In this document: in pieces, positions 18,451-28,375 of the stretch
Numbering within the stretch: position 1 is the stretch's first letter
How the letters are laid out: each line of letters opens with the position of its first letter
Assembly: GCF_001010805.1 (NCBI RefSeq)
Contig: NZ_CP011477.1
Coordinates: forward strand, 2,846,501-2,910,500
DNA: 64,000 nt
Origin: Spongiibacter sp. IMCC21906
GTDB lineage: Bacteria > Pseudomonadota > Gammaproteobacteria > Pseudomonadales > Spongiibacteraceae
Direction of reading: 5' to 3'
Notes under the pieces: generated by a model
What the model was told of the DNA's origin: nothing
Database searches by the model: none
The model's input: the letters and a program-made list of their open reading frames with translations, nothing else
Program-made: the position numbers and the translations under genes

Positions 18451-19536
18451 TTAATCATGGCTAGTTTCCGCTGTCGACACATCGGGTAGGCGGTCGCGTG
18501 TCGGCCAGGCGTAGAGAATAGCTTTGACCAGCGTCGCCAAGGGAATAGCAAAAAACACGCCCCATAAGCCCCATAAACCGCCAAACACCAGCACCGCGAC
18601 AATAATCGCCACAGGATGCATATTAACGGCTTCAGAAAACAACAGGGGTACTAACACGTTGCCGTCTAGGGCTTGAATCACTCCGTAGACAATCGCAAGG
18701 GTAAGAAATTCCCCTCCCCAGCCCCACTGTAAATACCCCACCAGCAACACCGGAATGGTGACTACGGCAGCGCCGATATACGGAATAACCACGGATAAGC
18801 CCACCAACAGCCCTAACAAAGCCGGATAGTTCAGCCCCATAACCACAAAACTGACATATGAGACGCTGCCAACAATGACAATCTCGATTGCTTTGCCCCT
18901 GACGTAGTTGGCCACCTGGACATTCATCTCATTCCAGATAACCGTCAACAACGGCCTCCGGTCAGGAAGAAACCCAGACAACCAATTCAAAATTGTGCGT
19001 TTATCTTTTAAGAAAAAGAACACCAATATAGGGATAAGGATAATATTAATCAGCAGCCCCACCACATTGGGCAGCTGCGCAATGGAAAATGACAGCAAAT
19101 ACTGCCCCGCCGACCCCATTTTAGTGGTAATGACCCCCATCCACTCCTTAATTTGCGCCTCTGTAAAAAGCTCAGAGCGTTCGGGCAACACCAACAAGGC
19201 CTGCTGCAACTTACGCATCATTGCTGGCGCCTCTTGAAAGAGGTTGGTGGACTGCTGCCAGACCAAGGGCAACAGCAGCGTTAACACGCCAAAAAACACC
19301 ACCAAAAACACCCCATACGCCACAGCAAGAGCCAACCAGTGACTGGCCCCCATCCTGACGAGTCGCGCAATGAGTCCCTGAATCATAAACGCCAGCACAA
19401 CACTGGCAATTAGCGGCACCAACACATTACCCAATACAAACATGAGTAAAAAGCTGCCCACCAAAATCAGCAGCAGAACAACGGTTTCTTCCTCCGCAAA
19501 CAGGCGATCAAACCATGAACGAAAGGTTGCTAACAT
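18451..19536 (-). CDS. AI-2E/PerM family permease
   Basis: A 361-residue inner-membrane protein with about eight hydrophobic helices. Typical PerM-family blocks are present: an early LLILVGSFLLMFVLG helix, a central soluble stretch around residues 95-150, GLLVGLSVVIPYIGAAVVTIPV, and the C-terminal VFGGLWGLWGVFFAIPLATLVKA. Members export varied small molecules or ions; the autoinducer-2 role is documented only for some. It starts at ATG 19536 after AAAGGAG. The upstream TusA-like gene and downstream M16 peptidase run in the same direction with short gaps, so a small operon is likely. Confidence 0.92.
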   Translation of the reverse strand: MLATFRSWFDRLFAEEETVVLLLILVGSFLLMFVLGNVLVPLIASVVLAFMIQGLIARLVRMGASHWLALAVAYGVFLVVFFGVLTLLLPLVWQQSTNLFQEAPAMMRKLQQALLVLPERSELFTEAQIKEWMGVITTKMGSAGQYLLSFSIAQLPNVVGLLINIILIPILVFFFLKDKRTILNWLSGFLPDRRPLLTVIWNEMNVQVANYVRGKAIEIVIVGSVSYVSFVVMGLNYPALLGLLVGLSVVIPYIGAAVVTIPVLLVGYLQWGWGGEFLTLAIVYGVIQALDGNVLVPLLFSEAVNMHPVAIIVAVLVFGGLWGLWGVFFAIPLATLVKAILYAWPTRDRLPDVSTAETSHD

Positions 19537-19580
19537 TGAAACTCCTTTACAGCCAGCACAACATCACATAGACGGGGCAG

Positions 19581-19811
19581 CTACTTCTTTTGTATCAAAT
19601 ATCGAAAAACGCCATGCTCCAGCTCACTTAGCAACAAAACGTTGCCACTTTGCCGTGCAAACGCATCAAAGTCCCGCTGCGATCCGGCATCGGTGGCCAA
19701 AATCTCCAAAACCTGCCCAGACAGCAATTTATTCAGTGCTTGTTTGGCTTTTAGTAACGGCATAGGGCAATCTAAGCCCTGCGCGTCCAGTTGCTGATCC
19801 ACATGCTGCAT
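19581..19811 (-). CDS. TusA-like sulfur carrier protein
   Basis: A 76-residue protein of the TusA/SirA/YedF family. It has the DAQGLDCPMPLLKAKQAL signature, including the conserved CPxP motif whose Cys carries a persulfide, and the two-helix, four-strand pattern. It may relay sulfur for tRNA thiolation or another sulfur transfer. The start is set at ATG 19811 (AGG seven bases upstream) instead of the upstream TTG at 19832, which would add seven unrelated residues. It is the first gene of the run with the AI-2E permease and is divergent from the M48 peptidase. Confidence 0.88.
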   Translation of the reverse strand: MQHVDQQLDAQGLDCPMPLLKAKQALNKLLSGQVLEILATDAGSQRDFDAFARQSGNVLLLSELEHGVFRYLIQKK

Positions 19812-19980
19812 GATGTACCTAAACACAATCAATAAATAAAAATGCCTAAACGGCGCCCAGTATAGCTCGCTACCGGCAACAGCAAACAGGCACTTATAGC
19901 GAATAATTATGTCGAACAGTCAGTGCTCTAGTATGATCAGCTAGATCGTATAAAAGAGTGAAACCGCTTAAGGGTTAATC

Positions 19981-21435
19981 GTGTTGAAACGTTTTTTGTG
20001 TATTGTTGCTTTGCTTATCACGAGCAGCACGCTGGTTATAACAAGCAGTTCTCTGGCCAGTGCCAACGATGAACTGGCGCTGCCTGACCTTGGCGATGTA
20101 ACGGCCTCCCGCTACTCCACCCAACAGGAGTACAAACTGGGCCGTACTTGGCTGAAAATCTTCCGCAGCCAAGCAGAAACCATAAACGATCCTTTGGCCC
20201 AGGACTATATCGAATCGCTACTGTACAAGCTTGCCGCCAATAGCGAGCTAAAAGATCGCCGCTTAGAAACGGTTTTAGTGGACAACCCTACCATTAACGC
20301 CTTTGCCGTTCCCGGTGGTGTCATCGGTATACATAGCGGTCTATTCTTGAATACCGACAACGAAGCCCAACTGGCAGGCGTTATCGCCCACGAGATTGCC
20401 CACTTAAGCCAACGCCATTTTTCCCGCTCCCTGGACAAAGCCGCACAAAGCACGATTCCTACACTAGCGGGGATTCTTGCCGGGGTAGTATTGGCTGCCA
20501 CCACCGGTACCGATGCAGGGCTTGCCGCCATCACCGCCACCCAAGCAGCCGCACTGGACAAACAGCTGCGCTTTAGCCGGGAACACGAGCAAGAAGCCGA
20601 CCGGGTGGGCATGGAAACCATGACGCGCTCAGACATGGACCCCAATGGCATACCCACCATGTTTGAGAACATGAATGCCCAGTACCGGTTTCGGGGGGCG
20701 AATCCGCCCGAGTTTCTGCTCACCCACCCGCTCACAGAAAGCCGTATTAACGACAGCCGCAACCGTGCCCGGCAATATCCTCGCAAGGTCTACACCGACA
20801 ACCTGAACTACCAACTCATTAAAAAGCGGATGGAAGTGCACCACAGCAGCAACAAAGCCAACCTTATTAAGCAATGGCAAAACGAGGAAGGTAGCAACGG
20901 TGAAGCCCGACGCTATGGCATCGCCTTTGCCCTCATTCAGCTGAAAAAATGGGATCAAGCCGAGGAGCAACTGCAGCCATTATTAAAGCAAGACAGCGGC
21001 CGGATCGCCTATCAACTGGCAGAAGCCGAAATACAAATGGGCAAGAAGAACTACCGCGATGCCATCATTCTACTGAAAAAACGGCTGGATATTTCTCCTC
21101 ACAACCATCCCCTCACAATGATGTTAGCTGAGGCCTTACAAGAAGCCGATCGTTTCGATGAAGCAGACGCTCTACTCAGCGAACAAAGCAAGCACCGGGA
21201 GGGTGATCCGCAACTGTGGTATGACTTAGCAGAAGTCCGAGGGCTGGCAGGTAATATTCTGGGAGTTCATTTGGCCAGAAGCGAATACTTCATTCTCAAC
21301 GGCCAGTTTCAACGTGCCCAATCACAATTGCGCTACGCCTATAAAGAAGCCCCAGAAAATAGTATTCAACGTAGCCGTATTCGAGAAAGACTACGAGATG
21401 TCGATGAGATGCGTGAGTTTCTAGAAACAATGTAA
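19981..21435 (+). CDS. M48 family metallopeptidase with TPR-like C-terminus, BepA-like
   Basis: A 484-residue exported protein with a signal peptide ending near residue 28 (SSLASA). The peptidase domain contains the zinc motif HEIAH (VIAHEIAHLSQRHF) and the downstream Glu-containing FSREHEQEADRVGM. The C-terminal 200 residues are helical repeats (TPR-like), as in BepA/YfgC, which checks assembly of the LptD outer-membrane protein and degrades failed intermediates. It starts at GTG 19981, with AAGGG about five bases upstream. It is monocistronic, divergent from the TusA-like gene and convergent with the TetR gene. Confidence 0.92.
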   Translation: MLKRFLCIVALLITSSTLVITSSSLASANDELALPDLGDVTASRYSTQQEYKLGRTWLKIFRSQAETINDPLAQDYIESLLYKLAANSELKDRRLETVLVDNPTINAFAVPGGVIGIHSGLFLNTDNEAQLAGVIAHEIAHLSQRHFSRSLDKAAQSTIPTLAGILAGVVLAATTGTDAGLAAITATQAAALDKQLRFSREHEQEADRVGMETMTRSDMDPNGIPTMFENMNAQYRFRGANPPEFLLTHPLTESRINDSRNRARQYPRKVYTDNLNYQLIKKRMEVHHSSNKANLIKQWQNEEGSNGEARRYGIAFALIQLKKWDQAEEQLQPLLKQDSGRIAYQLAEAEIQMGKKNYRDAIILLKKRLDISPHNHPLTMMLAEALQEADRFDEADALLSEQSKHREGDPQLWYDLAEVRGLAGNILGVHLARSEYFILNGQFQRAQSQLRYAYKEAPENSIQRSRIRERLRDVDEMREFLETM

Positions 21436-21507
21436 TAATTGGCATGGCCTGTTATTCAATCTAGGTAGACGGCGTGACGGCCCAGCCCCAAAACCACAGA
21501 ACAGTAA

Positions 21508-22245
21508 TCAAATGCTGTCGTCTTGAATACCCACGGTATCTTGAATAAAAGCCAGTTCGCCTTCAATTTTTCGCATATCCACCCTTGCCCTCGCAAGCGC
21601 ATCAGCAATCACCTCAGTGTTAACAGGGGGGGAGACAGCCAACCCTCTGTAAACGGTATTGGCAATATCATCCGCGACCTTTTCCAGCGGTGGTGCATCG
21701 TGATCCTTCCTGAGATACGGCCACATCTGATGCTCTATCGCCCCAAAAATAATATCCCGAACAACTGGAATAGCAATATCATTTCTAAATATACCGGTAT
21801 CGATAGCATCCCTTACCACGTCAGTCGTACGTCGCGTAAAGTCACCATTTAAGGCATAGAGTTTGGTATTGGGGTAATTACTGTCTATCCGAACATTCAC
21901 AAAAATAAACCGGGTAATGGCCGGTTCCTGATGAATAACCTCAAGACTATGAAAAATCACATTTCTCAAGCGAGTAAATATATCGCCTACTTTATCTAAT
22001 TCCGGGTCTGCTTTAATAACTTCGAGCATACGTTGCTCAGCAATCGAAACCAGTAAATCTTGCTTAGAGGGAAAGTAACGATAAATCGACCCTTCAGATA
22101 AGCCGCAACGATCCGCCACCACCGAGGGTAAAAAGTTTTCAAATTGCACTTCTGCCAAGACCTTGCGCGCAACATGCAAAATTTCTGCTTTGCGGTCTTC
22201 CGCAGAAAGCCGGGTGGCGGGTCTCGAATTTTTATTAGCTGCCAT
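21508..22245 (-). CDS. TetR/AcrR family regulator
   Basis: A 245-residue repressor-type protein. The N-terminal helix-turn-helix spans roughly residues 15-65 (VVADRCGLSEGSIYRYFPSK), followed by a helical ligand-binding domain of unrecognised specificity. The IYRYFPSKQDLL block is the classic TetR signature. It lies 155 bases downstream of the P450 gene on the same strand and is a reasonable candidate regulator for the P450-ALDH-EthD-TonB receptor set. No operator could be identified with confidence. Confidence 0.92.
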   Translation of the reverse strand: MAANKNSRPATRLSAEDRKAEILHVARKVLAEVQFENFLPSVVADRCGLSEGSIYRYFPSKQDLLVSIAEQRMLEVIKADPELDKVGDIFTRLRNVIFHSLEVIHQEPAITRFIFVNVRIDSNYPNTKLYALNGDFTRRTTDVVRDAIDTGIFRNDIAIPVVRDIIFGAIEHQMWPYLRKDHDAPPLEKVADDIANTVYRGLAVSPPVNTEVIADALARARVDMRKIEGELAFIQDTVGIQDDSI

Positions 22246-22400
22246 TAATTAAAACCTTGCCGCAATCAAAAACATTAATACAGGTAGCTCTATCACAGGT
22301 ACCGTTAGAGGCGTCATTATCACTTAATTAGACAAGCCAAGGCTAGAGTGCCCTACACCCTTACGCCCCTGGAGCAGAGCACACCCGCAAAAGTCTGTGT

Positions 22401-23702
22401 TTACCCTCCCGTATAGCGCACCGGCATTGTTTTTAAACCGCTGGTAAATGTTGCTTCTATAAACTTGGGGGTGCCCGTTAACTCGATGGAATTCAACCTA
22501 GGGATTAACTCCTGGAACAGTATCCGCATATCCAGGCGAGCAAGGTGCTGCCCCAAGCACATATGCAAGCCATTGCCAAAGGCCAAATGTTGGTTAGGTC
22601 GACGGTCAATAACAAATGCATCCGGATCAGTAAACCGATCAGGGTCCCGGTTAGCCGAAGGGTAGCAAAGCATTAAGCGGTCATTCTTGTGGATTAACTG
22701 CCCACGCAGCTCTACATCCCGCGACGCCGTCCTCATAAAATGCTTTATTGGCGTTGTCCAGCGAATCGACTCGGTCACAAACTTGTCGACCAAACCAATA
22801 TCTGATTTCAACAAATCAAACTGCTCAGGATATTGAATCAAACCTAACACCCCACCCGAAGCTGCAGTAGAAGTCGTATCATGCCCCGCTGTTGCAACCG
22901 CGATGTAGTAATCAAACTCATGGGCCTCATCAATTCGCTCACCATCAACCCGATGATTGGCAATCAATGAAATAAGATCATCTTTAGGGTTCTTTTGTCG
23001 CTCAGCACTGAGCCCCCGAAAATAATCATAAAACTCCATCATCGTCGCATGCCAGGCACGGGCCACTGCGTCAGGGCCAAGATCCACCCCCTCACGGCGC
23101 TCATCAGGATCTTCCCCCGCAAACAACTCTTGCGTCAGCTTCAGCATGATAGCTTCGTCTTCACGGGGAATGCCGATCAAATCCATAATGACGCGGAGCG
23201 GATAATAAAGCGCAAAGTCTTTAACAAAGTCGCACTCGCCACCAAGCGCAAAAAACTCATCGACAGATTCTTTGGCTATTTCACGAATACGCTGTTCATA
23301 ACGCTTTATCAGGTTAGGCATAAACCATTTCGCCGTAATATCGCGGTAGGTTTTATGCTCATGGGCATCCATAAAAGCCAGCGAATTCAGGCTACGGATC
23401 TTCCCATTCATCATTTTTCGCGTAAATTCATCACTCTCTCGGGTTTGCAGCAAAACATTGTGAATACCATTTTTATAGGTATCTGCATCCCGGGAAATCT
23501 CCATCACATCATCGTACTTGGTTACCAGCCAAATAGGGTCATACTCGTCTAGGTAAGCTTTCCCCAAAGGCATATTACCCCGCAACCATTTAAAAGCTGG
23601 ATAAATCACATCATCGTGAGCATAAGATTTACCCGAAACCACAATCCTGGCAATGTCCTCCGGAACAACAGGCTCAACGCTCTTTAAAGTTTCACTGTTC
23701 AT
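22401..23702 (-). CDS. Cytochrome P450
   Basis: A 433-residue soluble bacterial class I P450. It shows the I-helix oxygen-activation motif ATAGHDTTS, the K-helix ExxR in TESIRW and the heme-thiolate loop FGNGLHMCLGQHLA with the iron-ligand Cys382. Overall it resembles the CYP108/CYP111-like branch that hydroxylates monoterpenes, and also sterol-type CYPs; the exact family needs a database comparison. It needs an external ferredoxin and reductase, and neither is seen next to it. It sits 25 bases after the aldehyde dehydrogenase in a leftward operon, which fits stepwise oxidation of a methyl group to an acid. Confidence 0.93.
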   Translation of the reverse strand: MNSETLKSVEPVVPEDIARIVVSGKSYAHDDVIYPAFKWLRGNMPLGKAYLDEYDPIWLVTKYDDVMEISRDADTYKNGIHNVLLQTRESDEFTRKMMNGKIRSLNSLAFMDAHEHKTYRDITAKWFMPNLIKRYEQRIREIAKESVDEFFALGGECDFVKDFALYYPLRVIMDLIGIPREDEAIMLKLTQELFAGEDPDERREGVDLGPDAVARAWHATMMEFYDYFRGLSAERQKNPKDDLISLIANHRVDGERIDEAHEFDYYIAVATAGHDTTSTAASGGVLGLIQYPEQFDLLKSDIGLVDKFVTESIRWTTPIKHFMRTASRDVELRGQLIHKNDRLMLCYPSANRDPDRFTDPDAFVIDRRPNQHLAFGNGLHMCLGQHLARLDMRILFQELIPRLNSIELTGTPKFIEATFTSGLKTMPVRYTGG

Positions 23703-23727
23703 AAAATACTACCCTGCTAATTCAGAC

Positions 23728-25221
23728 TTATACGACGTGCGACGGAATATCATTCAAGATAACGGTTTTATTTTCCAAATAGGCAGCAAGTCCAGCTACC
23801 CCACCTTGCCTGCCAATACCCGACTGTTTAAACCCACCAAACCCAATCATCATGTCACTGCGAAAAACATTGTGACCAACCGTTCCAGACCGTAATTGCC
23901 GAGCAACCGCGTAAGCGCGATCAATATTATTGGTAAACACCGAATTGTTTAATCCAAATACGGTATCGTTGGCCAATTCGATGGCATGCTCCTCATTCTC
24001 GGCAGGTATTACGCAGAGAACAGGGCCAAAGACCTCTTCTCTTGCAATCCGAAAATCATTGCCCACATTAGAGAACAGCGTTGGCTGAATATAAAAACCT
24101 TGATCAAGATCGGCTGGACGCTCGCCACCAAACGCAAGAGTCGCACCTTCATTTTTTGCTATTTCAATATACTCTTCAACTCGGGCAAGCTGGCGTTCGG
24201 AAACCAAAGGCCCTAACTGCGTTTCTGGATCAAAGGGGTCACCTATTTTTATATTGGCATAAACCGCCGTTAGCGCCGCCACAAATTCATCATGTCTATC
24301 TTTAGTCACAATAACCCGGGTTAGCGATGAGCAAACCTGACCACTCAAAAAACAAGAAAAGCTTCCAATAGCTTCTGCCGCTTCCTTTAAATCGTAGTCG
24401 TCGAGAATCACCGCCGCAGATTTTCCGCCCAGCTCTAGAGTGCATCGAGCTATGCGATCCGCACAAATGGCGCCAATTTTTCTGCCCGCAACATTTGAGC
24501 CCGTAAAACTGATTTTATCAACGCCAGGGTGGCGCACCAGCCGCTCCGATGCTTCCCGGTCAGCAGTCACCACATTAAGTACGCCAGCGGGTAGACCAAT
24601 CGCCTCGGCAATCTCCGCCATGATATAGCCACCTCCGGGCGCCTCTGGAGAGGACTTAAGAACCACAGTGCACCCCGCCAATAATGCGGGGGCAATGGTA
24701 TACGCCATAATATTAATCGGCGCATTCCAAGGAATAATAGTACCGACTACACCAACCGGCTCTTTTACCAATAGTGCAATTTCCCCCCCGCCCGGAGGAT
24801 TAGGAAACGCCTCTTCAAAGGGAAAGCTCTCACTTAAATCCGCGTAATAACGGTAGACATCGGGAATCGTCGCTGAAAAAGCACCGGCAACCGCATGAAC
24901 AATACCCATTTCATTTGGCCAAATATTGGCAACGTCATCAGATCGCTTAGCCAATTCATCAGCCATTGCTCGGAGATAAGATGCACGCTTGGCATGCGTC
25001 ATTTGCGACCACGGCCCGCTATCAAAGGCATTGCGAGCGGCGGTAACGGCCAAGTTAATATCGTCTTCTGATGCTTCTGCAACTTGCATATAAAGCGCTT
25101 CAGTAGCCGGTGACTTAATATCAAACATTTTACCTGACAGAGGCTTAACCCAAGCTCCGTCTATAAAAAGGCAATCTGGATGCGCAAGTGGCACTTCTGC
25201 ATGAGATATTTTCGTATTCAT
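23728..25221 (-). CDS. Aldehyde dehydrogenase (NAD(P)+)
   Basis: Oxidises an aldehyde to the carboxylate. The 497 residues match the family length. Key motifs are present: IIPWNAPIN at the nucleotide pocket, the general base in CTLELGGKSAAVI, and the nucleophile in SGQVCSSLTR. The C-terminus has RSDMMIGFGGFKQSGIGRQGG. It starts at ATG 25221 with TTGGAG just upstream. It lies between the EthD-like gene and the P450 gene on the same strand. By context it would convert the aldehyde produced by the P450 and the PQQ alcohol dehydrogenase; cuminaldehyde is one possible substrate, by inference only. Confidence 0.95.
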   Translation of the reverse strand: MNTKISHAEVPLAHPDCLFIDGAWVKPLSGKMFDIKSPATEALYMQVAEASEDDINLAVTAARNAFDSGPWSQMTHAKRASYLRAMADELAKRSDDVANIWPNEMGIVHAVAGAFSATIPDVYRYYADLSESFPFEEAFPNPPGGGEIALLVKEPVGVVGTIIPWNAPINIMAYTIAPALLAGCTVVLKSSPEAPGGGYIMAEIAEAIGLPAGVLNVVTADREASERLVRHPGVDKISFTGSNVAGRKIGAICADRIARCTLELGGKSAAVILDDYDLKEAAEAIGSFSCFLSGQVCSSLTRVIVTKDRHDEFVAALTAVYANIKIGDPFDPETQLGPLVSERQLARVEEYIEIAKNEGATLAFGGERPADLDQGFYIQPTLFSNVGNDFRIAREEVFGPVLCVIPAENEEHAIELANDTVFGLNNSVFTNNIDRAYAVARQLRSGTVGHNVFRSDMMIGFGGFKQSGIGRQGGVAGLAAYLENKTVILNDIPSHVV

Positions 25222-25283
25222 TCTTTACTCCAAGGCCGCATGTGACACAGGTTCAATACTTGTCGGCCACGCAACTCTGACTG

Positions 25284-25658
25284 CTAGTCGCCATCATTTA
25301 TCGACAAGGCATTTACCGCGTTCATGAAAAATGTTCTACAGCGTTTAATATCAATAAAATGAAATTCATCGGGGCGAATATTATCTATGTACTGTCGCTC
25401 TTGAATAGCCAACTGCCAATGCTCTCGTGATAAAAAAGTGAGCACTGCGATACCGTCAAAATCACGAATAACATCGCCAAAAGTTTTAACACTACCCTCA
25501 ATATCAGACTCTTGATGGTATTGTTTGTAGTCAACAAGATAGCGTGAAAATTCCGTATTTTTTCTAATTAAATCGGCATGAATATCACGCCAATATTCAG
25601 AAAATTTTACAGCCGACCACCCTTGCTTACGCTTAATACAGACAATCAATGAAAACAT
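25284..25658 (-). CDS. EthD domain-containing protein
   Basis: A 124-residue ferredoxin-like-fold (dimeric alpha/beta barrel) protein. The opening FSLIVCIKRKQGWSAVKFSEYWRDIHADLI is typical of EthD-like proteins, with the conserved F/W-x-Y and H pattern. EthD was first found as a small protein required for P450-dependent ether degradation in actinobacteria; its exact role is not settled. The location, 62 bases upstream of the aldehyde dehydrogenase and P450 genes in the same direction, agrees with a P450-linked function. It starts at ATG 25658 with AGG upstream. Confidence 0.85.
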   Translation of the reverse strand: MFSLIVCIKRKQGWSAVKFSEYWRDIHADLIRKNTEFSRYLVDYKQYHQESDIEGSVKTFGDVIRDFDGIAVLTFLSREHWQLAIQERQYIDNIRPDEFHFIDIKRCRTFFMNAVNALSINDGD

Positions 25659-25764
25659 GGTACTTGCCTGTCTATAATACCAATGACTAAAATACTCAAA
25701 ACCGATGTTGCATATGACTTATCACATACAACACCGGCCAGCACGGCAAATAATCAGCCTGTTA

Positions 25765-28047
25765 TTAAAACTTCATACCCAGTGTTACACCAAATGTTCT
25801 TGGCGGCTCAACCGCACCGTATCTCGGGAAACCCGACAAGCCAACACCCAAGGTGATATTGCTGGCAATATACTCATCGGTAATATTTTTACCCCACAAC
25901 GTAACGGAATAATCACCACCAGCACTTTCATAGCGAACAAGGGTATTTATTTTGGTCACACTCTCTTGCGAAATTGCCTTGTCATTAAACTCAGAGAAGT
26001 AAATGTTGTCGCTGTAAGATGCATCCAATCGTGCGGTAACTAAAGCGCCACTATCCATTGGAACCGTATAAGAGAGACCTATGCCAGCAGCATACTCCGG
26101 TGCGCCAGGCAACTGGTTGCCCGTTAAATCTTGCTCTCCTTCATCCGGAAATAATGGGTTAGTAGAACTAAAGTCTGTAAACGTTGCATCAATCCATGTG
26201 AGGTTAGCATCCAAGGCAATACGCTCTGTAAGCTGAGCCCGGGTAGCCAATTCAATACCTTTGTTTTCTGCTTCACCCGCATTCACTGTCAGCGTCGCAA
26301 TTCCTATGATTTTGTTAACTTGAAGGTCAGTGTAGTCATACCAAAAACCTGCACCAGATAACTCCACACGGCCATCCATGAGACGGGATTTAAACCCTAC
26401 TTCATAGGCTTGCACTTCTTCCGGATTGACAACACCATCTGGATTACTTTCTGAAGAATTATTTTGACCTACATTATAGGTACCGCTTTTAAAGCCTTCA
26501 GTCCAAGAAGCATATAGCAAGGTATCGGGTGTCACATCGTATTCAAATCCGACTTTTGGCGTTACAGAAGACCAGGTTTTATCTGCATCGGTGTTGTAAA
26601 CAGGAACAAACAGCCCCGTAAACTGGCCCACATGCTCTCTGGTTTCACGGCTATACCTCAACCCTAAAGTCGCTCTAAATTTATCCGTTACAGAATACGT
26701 TGCCTGGGTAAATGCCGCTATTGCAGATATATCCATTGTTCCATCTTGAATATACTCAACAGGTGGCTCCCCTGGCTCATCAAACTGCACAAAAGGCACC
26801 AATACGTAGTTAGTAATGTCTTCTTCGTAATAATACAAACCCGCCACTACACTCAAATCTGCAGCTTCGTAGTTCAGCTGAAACTCTTGGCTAAATTGCT
26901 CATTATCTTCATGGTAATAAGTGTTAATCAAACCCGCAGAAGTATTGTCAGAGTTGGTGTCATTGACACGACTGCCTTTTCGCCAACCGGTAATAGAGCT
27001 AAATGAAAACATATCGTTGATATCATAATTCACCAACGCCGTCAGAGCAGATGCCTCTCGTGTGTTGGTATTACCACGTAAGTCCGTAGCCGCGTCAAAA
27101 CTGTTACTTTCTTCAATGCCCGCAGGAATATCGCCGGTATCAGAGACCCCCTCCAAGGTATAGCCGGGGTAGGCCCCAAATGACATGGTGTAATAGTTAT
27201 TGTCATTTTCAAGGTGATGCTCAGCTATTAAAGTAACATCCAGATCATCGGAGGGGAAAAACTCTAATGTTCCGCGAAACGAACGTTGATTGGCGTCATT
27301 CACAGGATGATTTTGTGCAAGGTCAGTACCGTAACCATCACGGTTCAAGGTATTGAAGGCCAAACGTCCACGAACGCTACCTTCAGTGTTGAGAGGACCA
27401 GAGACAGCGCCCGTGGTACTTAACAACTTATAGTTACCTGCCGTAATATCCACATAGCCACTGAACTCTTCAGTCGGACGCTGAGTTAACAAATTCACAG
27501 CCCCAGCCGTGGCATTTCGCCCATAAAGTGTACCTTGAGGACCTCGCACCACCTCAAGGCGGTCGACATCAAAGAAAGAGGTAATTTGAAAGCTTGGACG
27601 CCCTACAAACACACCATCAACATAAAACCCGGCGCTGGCATCACTTCCCGACGCAAAGGATTGCAGACCAATACCACGAATAAATAGCCGATTCACACCG
27701 TTGGTCATACCGCTCCTCACACCGGGAGCCACTAGATTAATATCCTCAAGAGAATCAACCTGTCGATCCTCCATAGACTGGGAATTAAGCGCTGTTAATG
27801 ACAGCGGCGTGTCCATTGCACTTTCTTCTCGCTTCTGTGCAGTAACGACTATTTCTTCTAAAACAAGTTTCTTCTCAGGTTCAGCGGCATTGGCGCTATG
27901 TGCAGATAATGCCGCTGCAGCCATAAGCAAGCATCCACCGTATCCAAGCTTGGGTTTATGACGCTGAAACTTCGCTGACACAGAAACTTCTTGAACCAAT
28001 CCCTTGGAAATACTGTTGCTGGAATAGTACTCATAATTGATTTTCAT
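25765..28047 (-). CDS. TonB-dependent outer-membrane receptor
   Basis: A receptor of about 760 residues that imports a ligand across the outer membrane using TonB energy. After a signal peptide ending near SANA it has the TonB box region LEEIVVTAQKREESAMDTPL, a plug domain with VRGPQGTLYGRNATAGAVN, and a 22-strand barrel that ends in Phe (FGVTLGMKF). The EIVVTAQKRE type is common among proteobacterial receptors of unknown or non-iron substrates. An upstream GTG (28068) is possible, but ATG 28047 gives a better start. It heads the leftward run with the EthD, ALDH and P450 genes, suggesting it takes up their hydrophobic substrate. Confidence 0.94.
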   Translation of the reverse strand: MKINYEYYSSNSISKGLVQEVSVSAKFQRHKPKLGYGGCLLMAAAALSAHSANAAEPEKKLVLEEIVVTAQKREESAMDTPLSLTALNSQSMEDRQVDSLEDINLVAPGVRSGMTNGVNRLFIRGIGLQSFASGSDASAGFYVDGVFVGRPSFQITSFFDVDRLEVVRGPQGTLYGRNATAGAVNLLTQRPTEEFSGYVDITAGNYKLLSTTGAVSGPLNTEGSVRGRLAFNTLNRDGYGTDLAQNHPVNDANQRSFRGTLEFFPSDDLDVTLIAEHHLENDNNYYTMSFGAYPGYTLEGVSDTGDIPAGIEESNSFDAATDLRGNTNTREASALTALVNYDINDMFSFSSITGWRKGSRVNDTNSDNTSAGLINTYYHEDNEQFSQEFQLNYEAADLSVVAGLYYYEEDITNYVLVPFVQFDEPGEPPVEYIQDGTMDISAIAAFTQATYSVTDKFRATLGLRYSRETREHVGQFTGLFVPVYNTDADKTWSSVTPKVGFEYDVTPDTLLYASWTEGFKSGTYNVGQNNSSESNPDGVVNPEEVQAYEVGFKSRLMDGRVELSGAGFWYDYTDLQVNKIIGIATLTVNAGEAENKGIELATRAQLTERIALDANLTWIDATFTDFSSTNPLFPDEGEQDLTGNQLPGAPEYAAGIGLSYTVPMDSGALVTARLDASYSDNIYFSEFNDKAISQESVTKINTLVRYESAGGDYSVTLWGKNITDEYIASNITLGVGLSGFPRYGAVEPPRTFGVTLGMKF

Positions 28048-28375
28048 TGACTGCTTACACTCCGTCACAAATTATTTTTTTGTAATGACTACACTTTATT
28101 TTGATTATCTATTAGGCCACCAAGCTTTGATTTCGATGCAGATACCTAGGAAGCCATTTCATGCTAGTAAGCTCAACTCATTATGTCAACATTATTTTTG
28201 CGCATCACATGTATTAAAACAAATTAAATGAGCTATACTTACTTGCATAAATCGGCGTCCTCACCGCTTACCAACACCGGTAAGCGGTATCGTGATCGAC
28301 CGAAGAAAATCTATAAAAACCAAATAAATACAATAACTTAAACAAAATAACGTTTTATCAACAAAGGACGAAACC
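28048..28375. other. Divergent promoter region
   Basis: About 330 AT-rich bases between the TonB receptor (leftward) and the SnoaL-like/PQQ-dehydrogenase operon (rightward). No gene is seen. A possible rightward -10 (TATACT, 28234-28239) lacks a good -35. The clear 26-base inverted repeat at 28263-28288 lies downstream of it. Confidence 0.6.
28263..28288. promoter_or_regulatory. Candidate operator: perfect 10-bp inverted repeat
   Basis: ACCGCTTACC (28263-28272) and GGTAAGCGGT (28279-28288) are exact reverse complements separated by six bases. The element is about 88 bases before the ATG of the SnoaL-like gene and 24 bases after a TATACT box, where a repressor would block transcription. The GC-rich repeat stands out in AT-rich surroundings. 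It could instead be a hairpin in the 5' leader. Confidence 0.5.
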
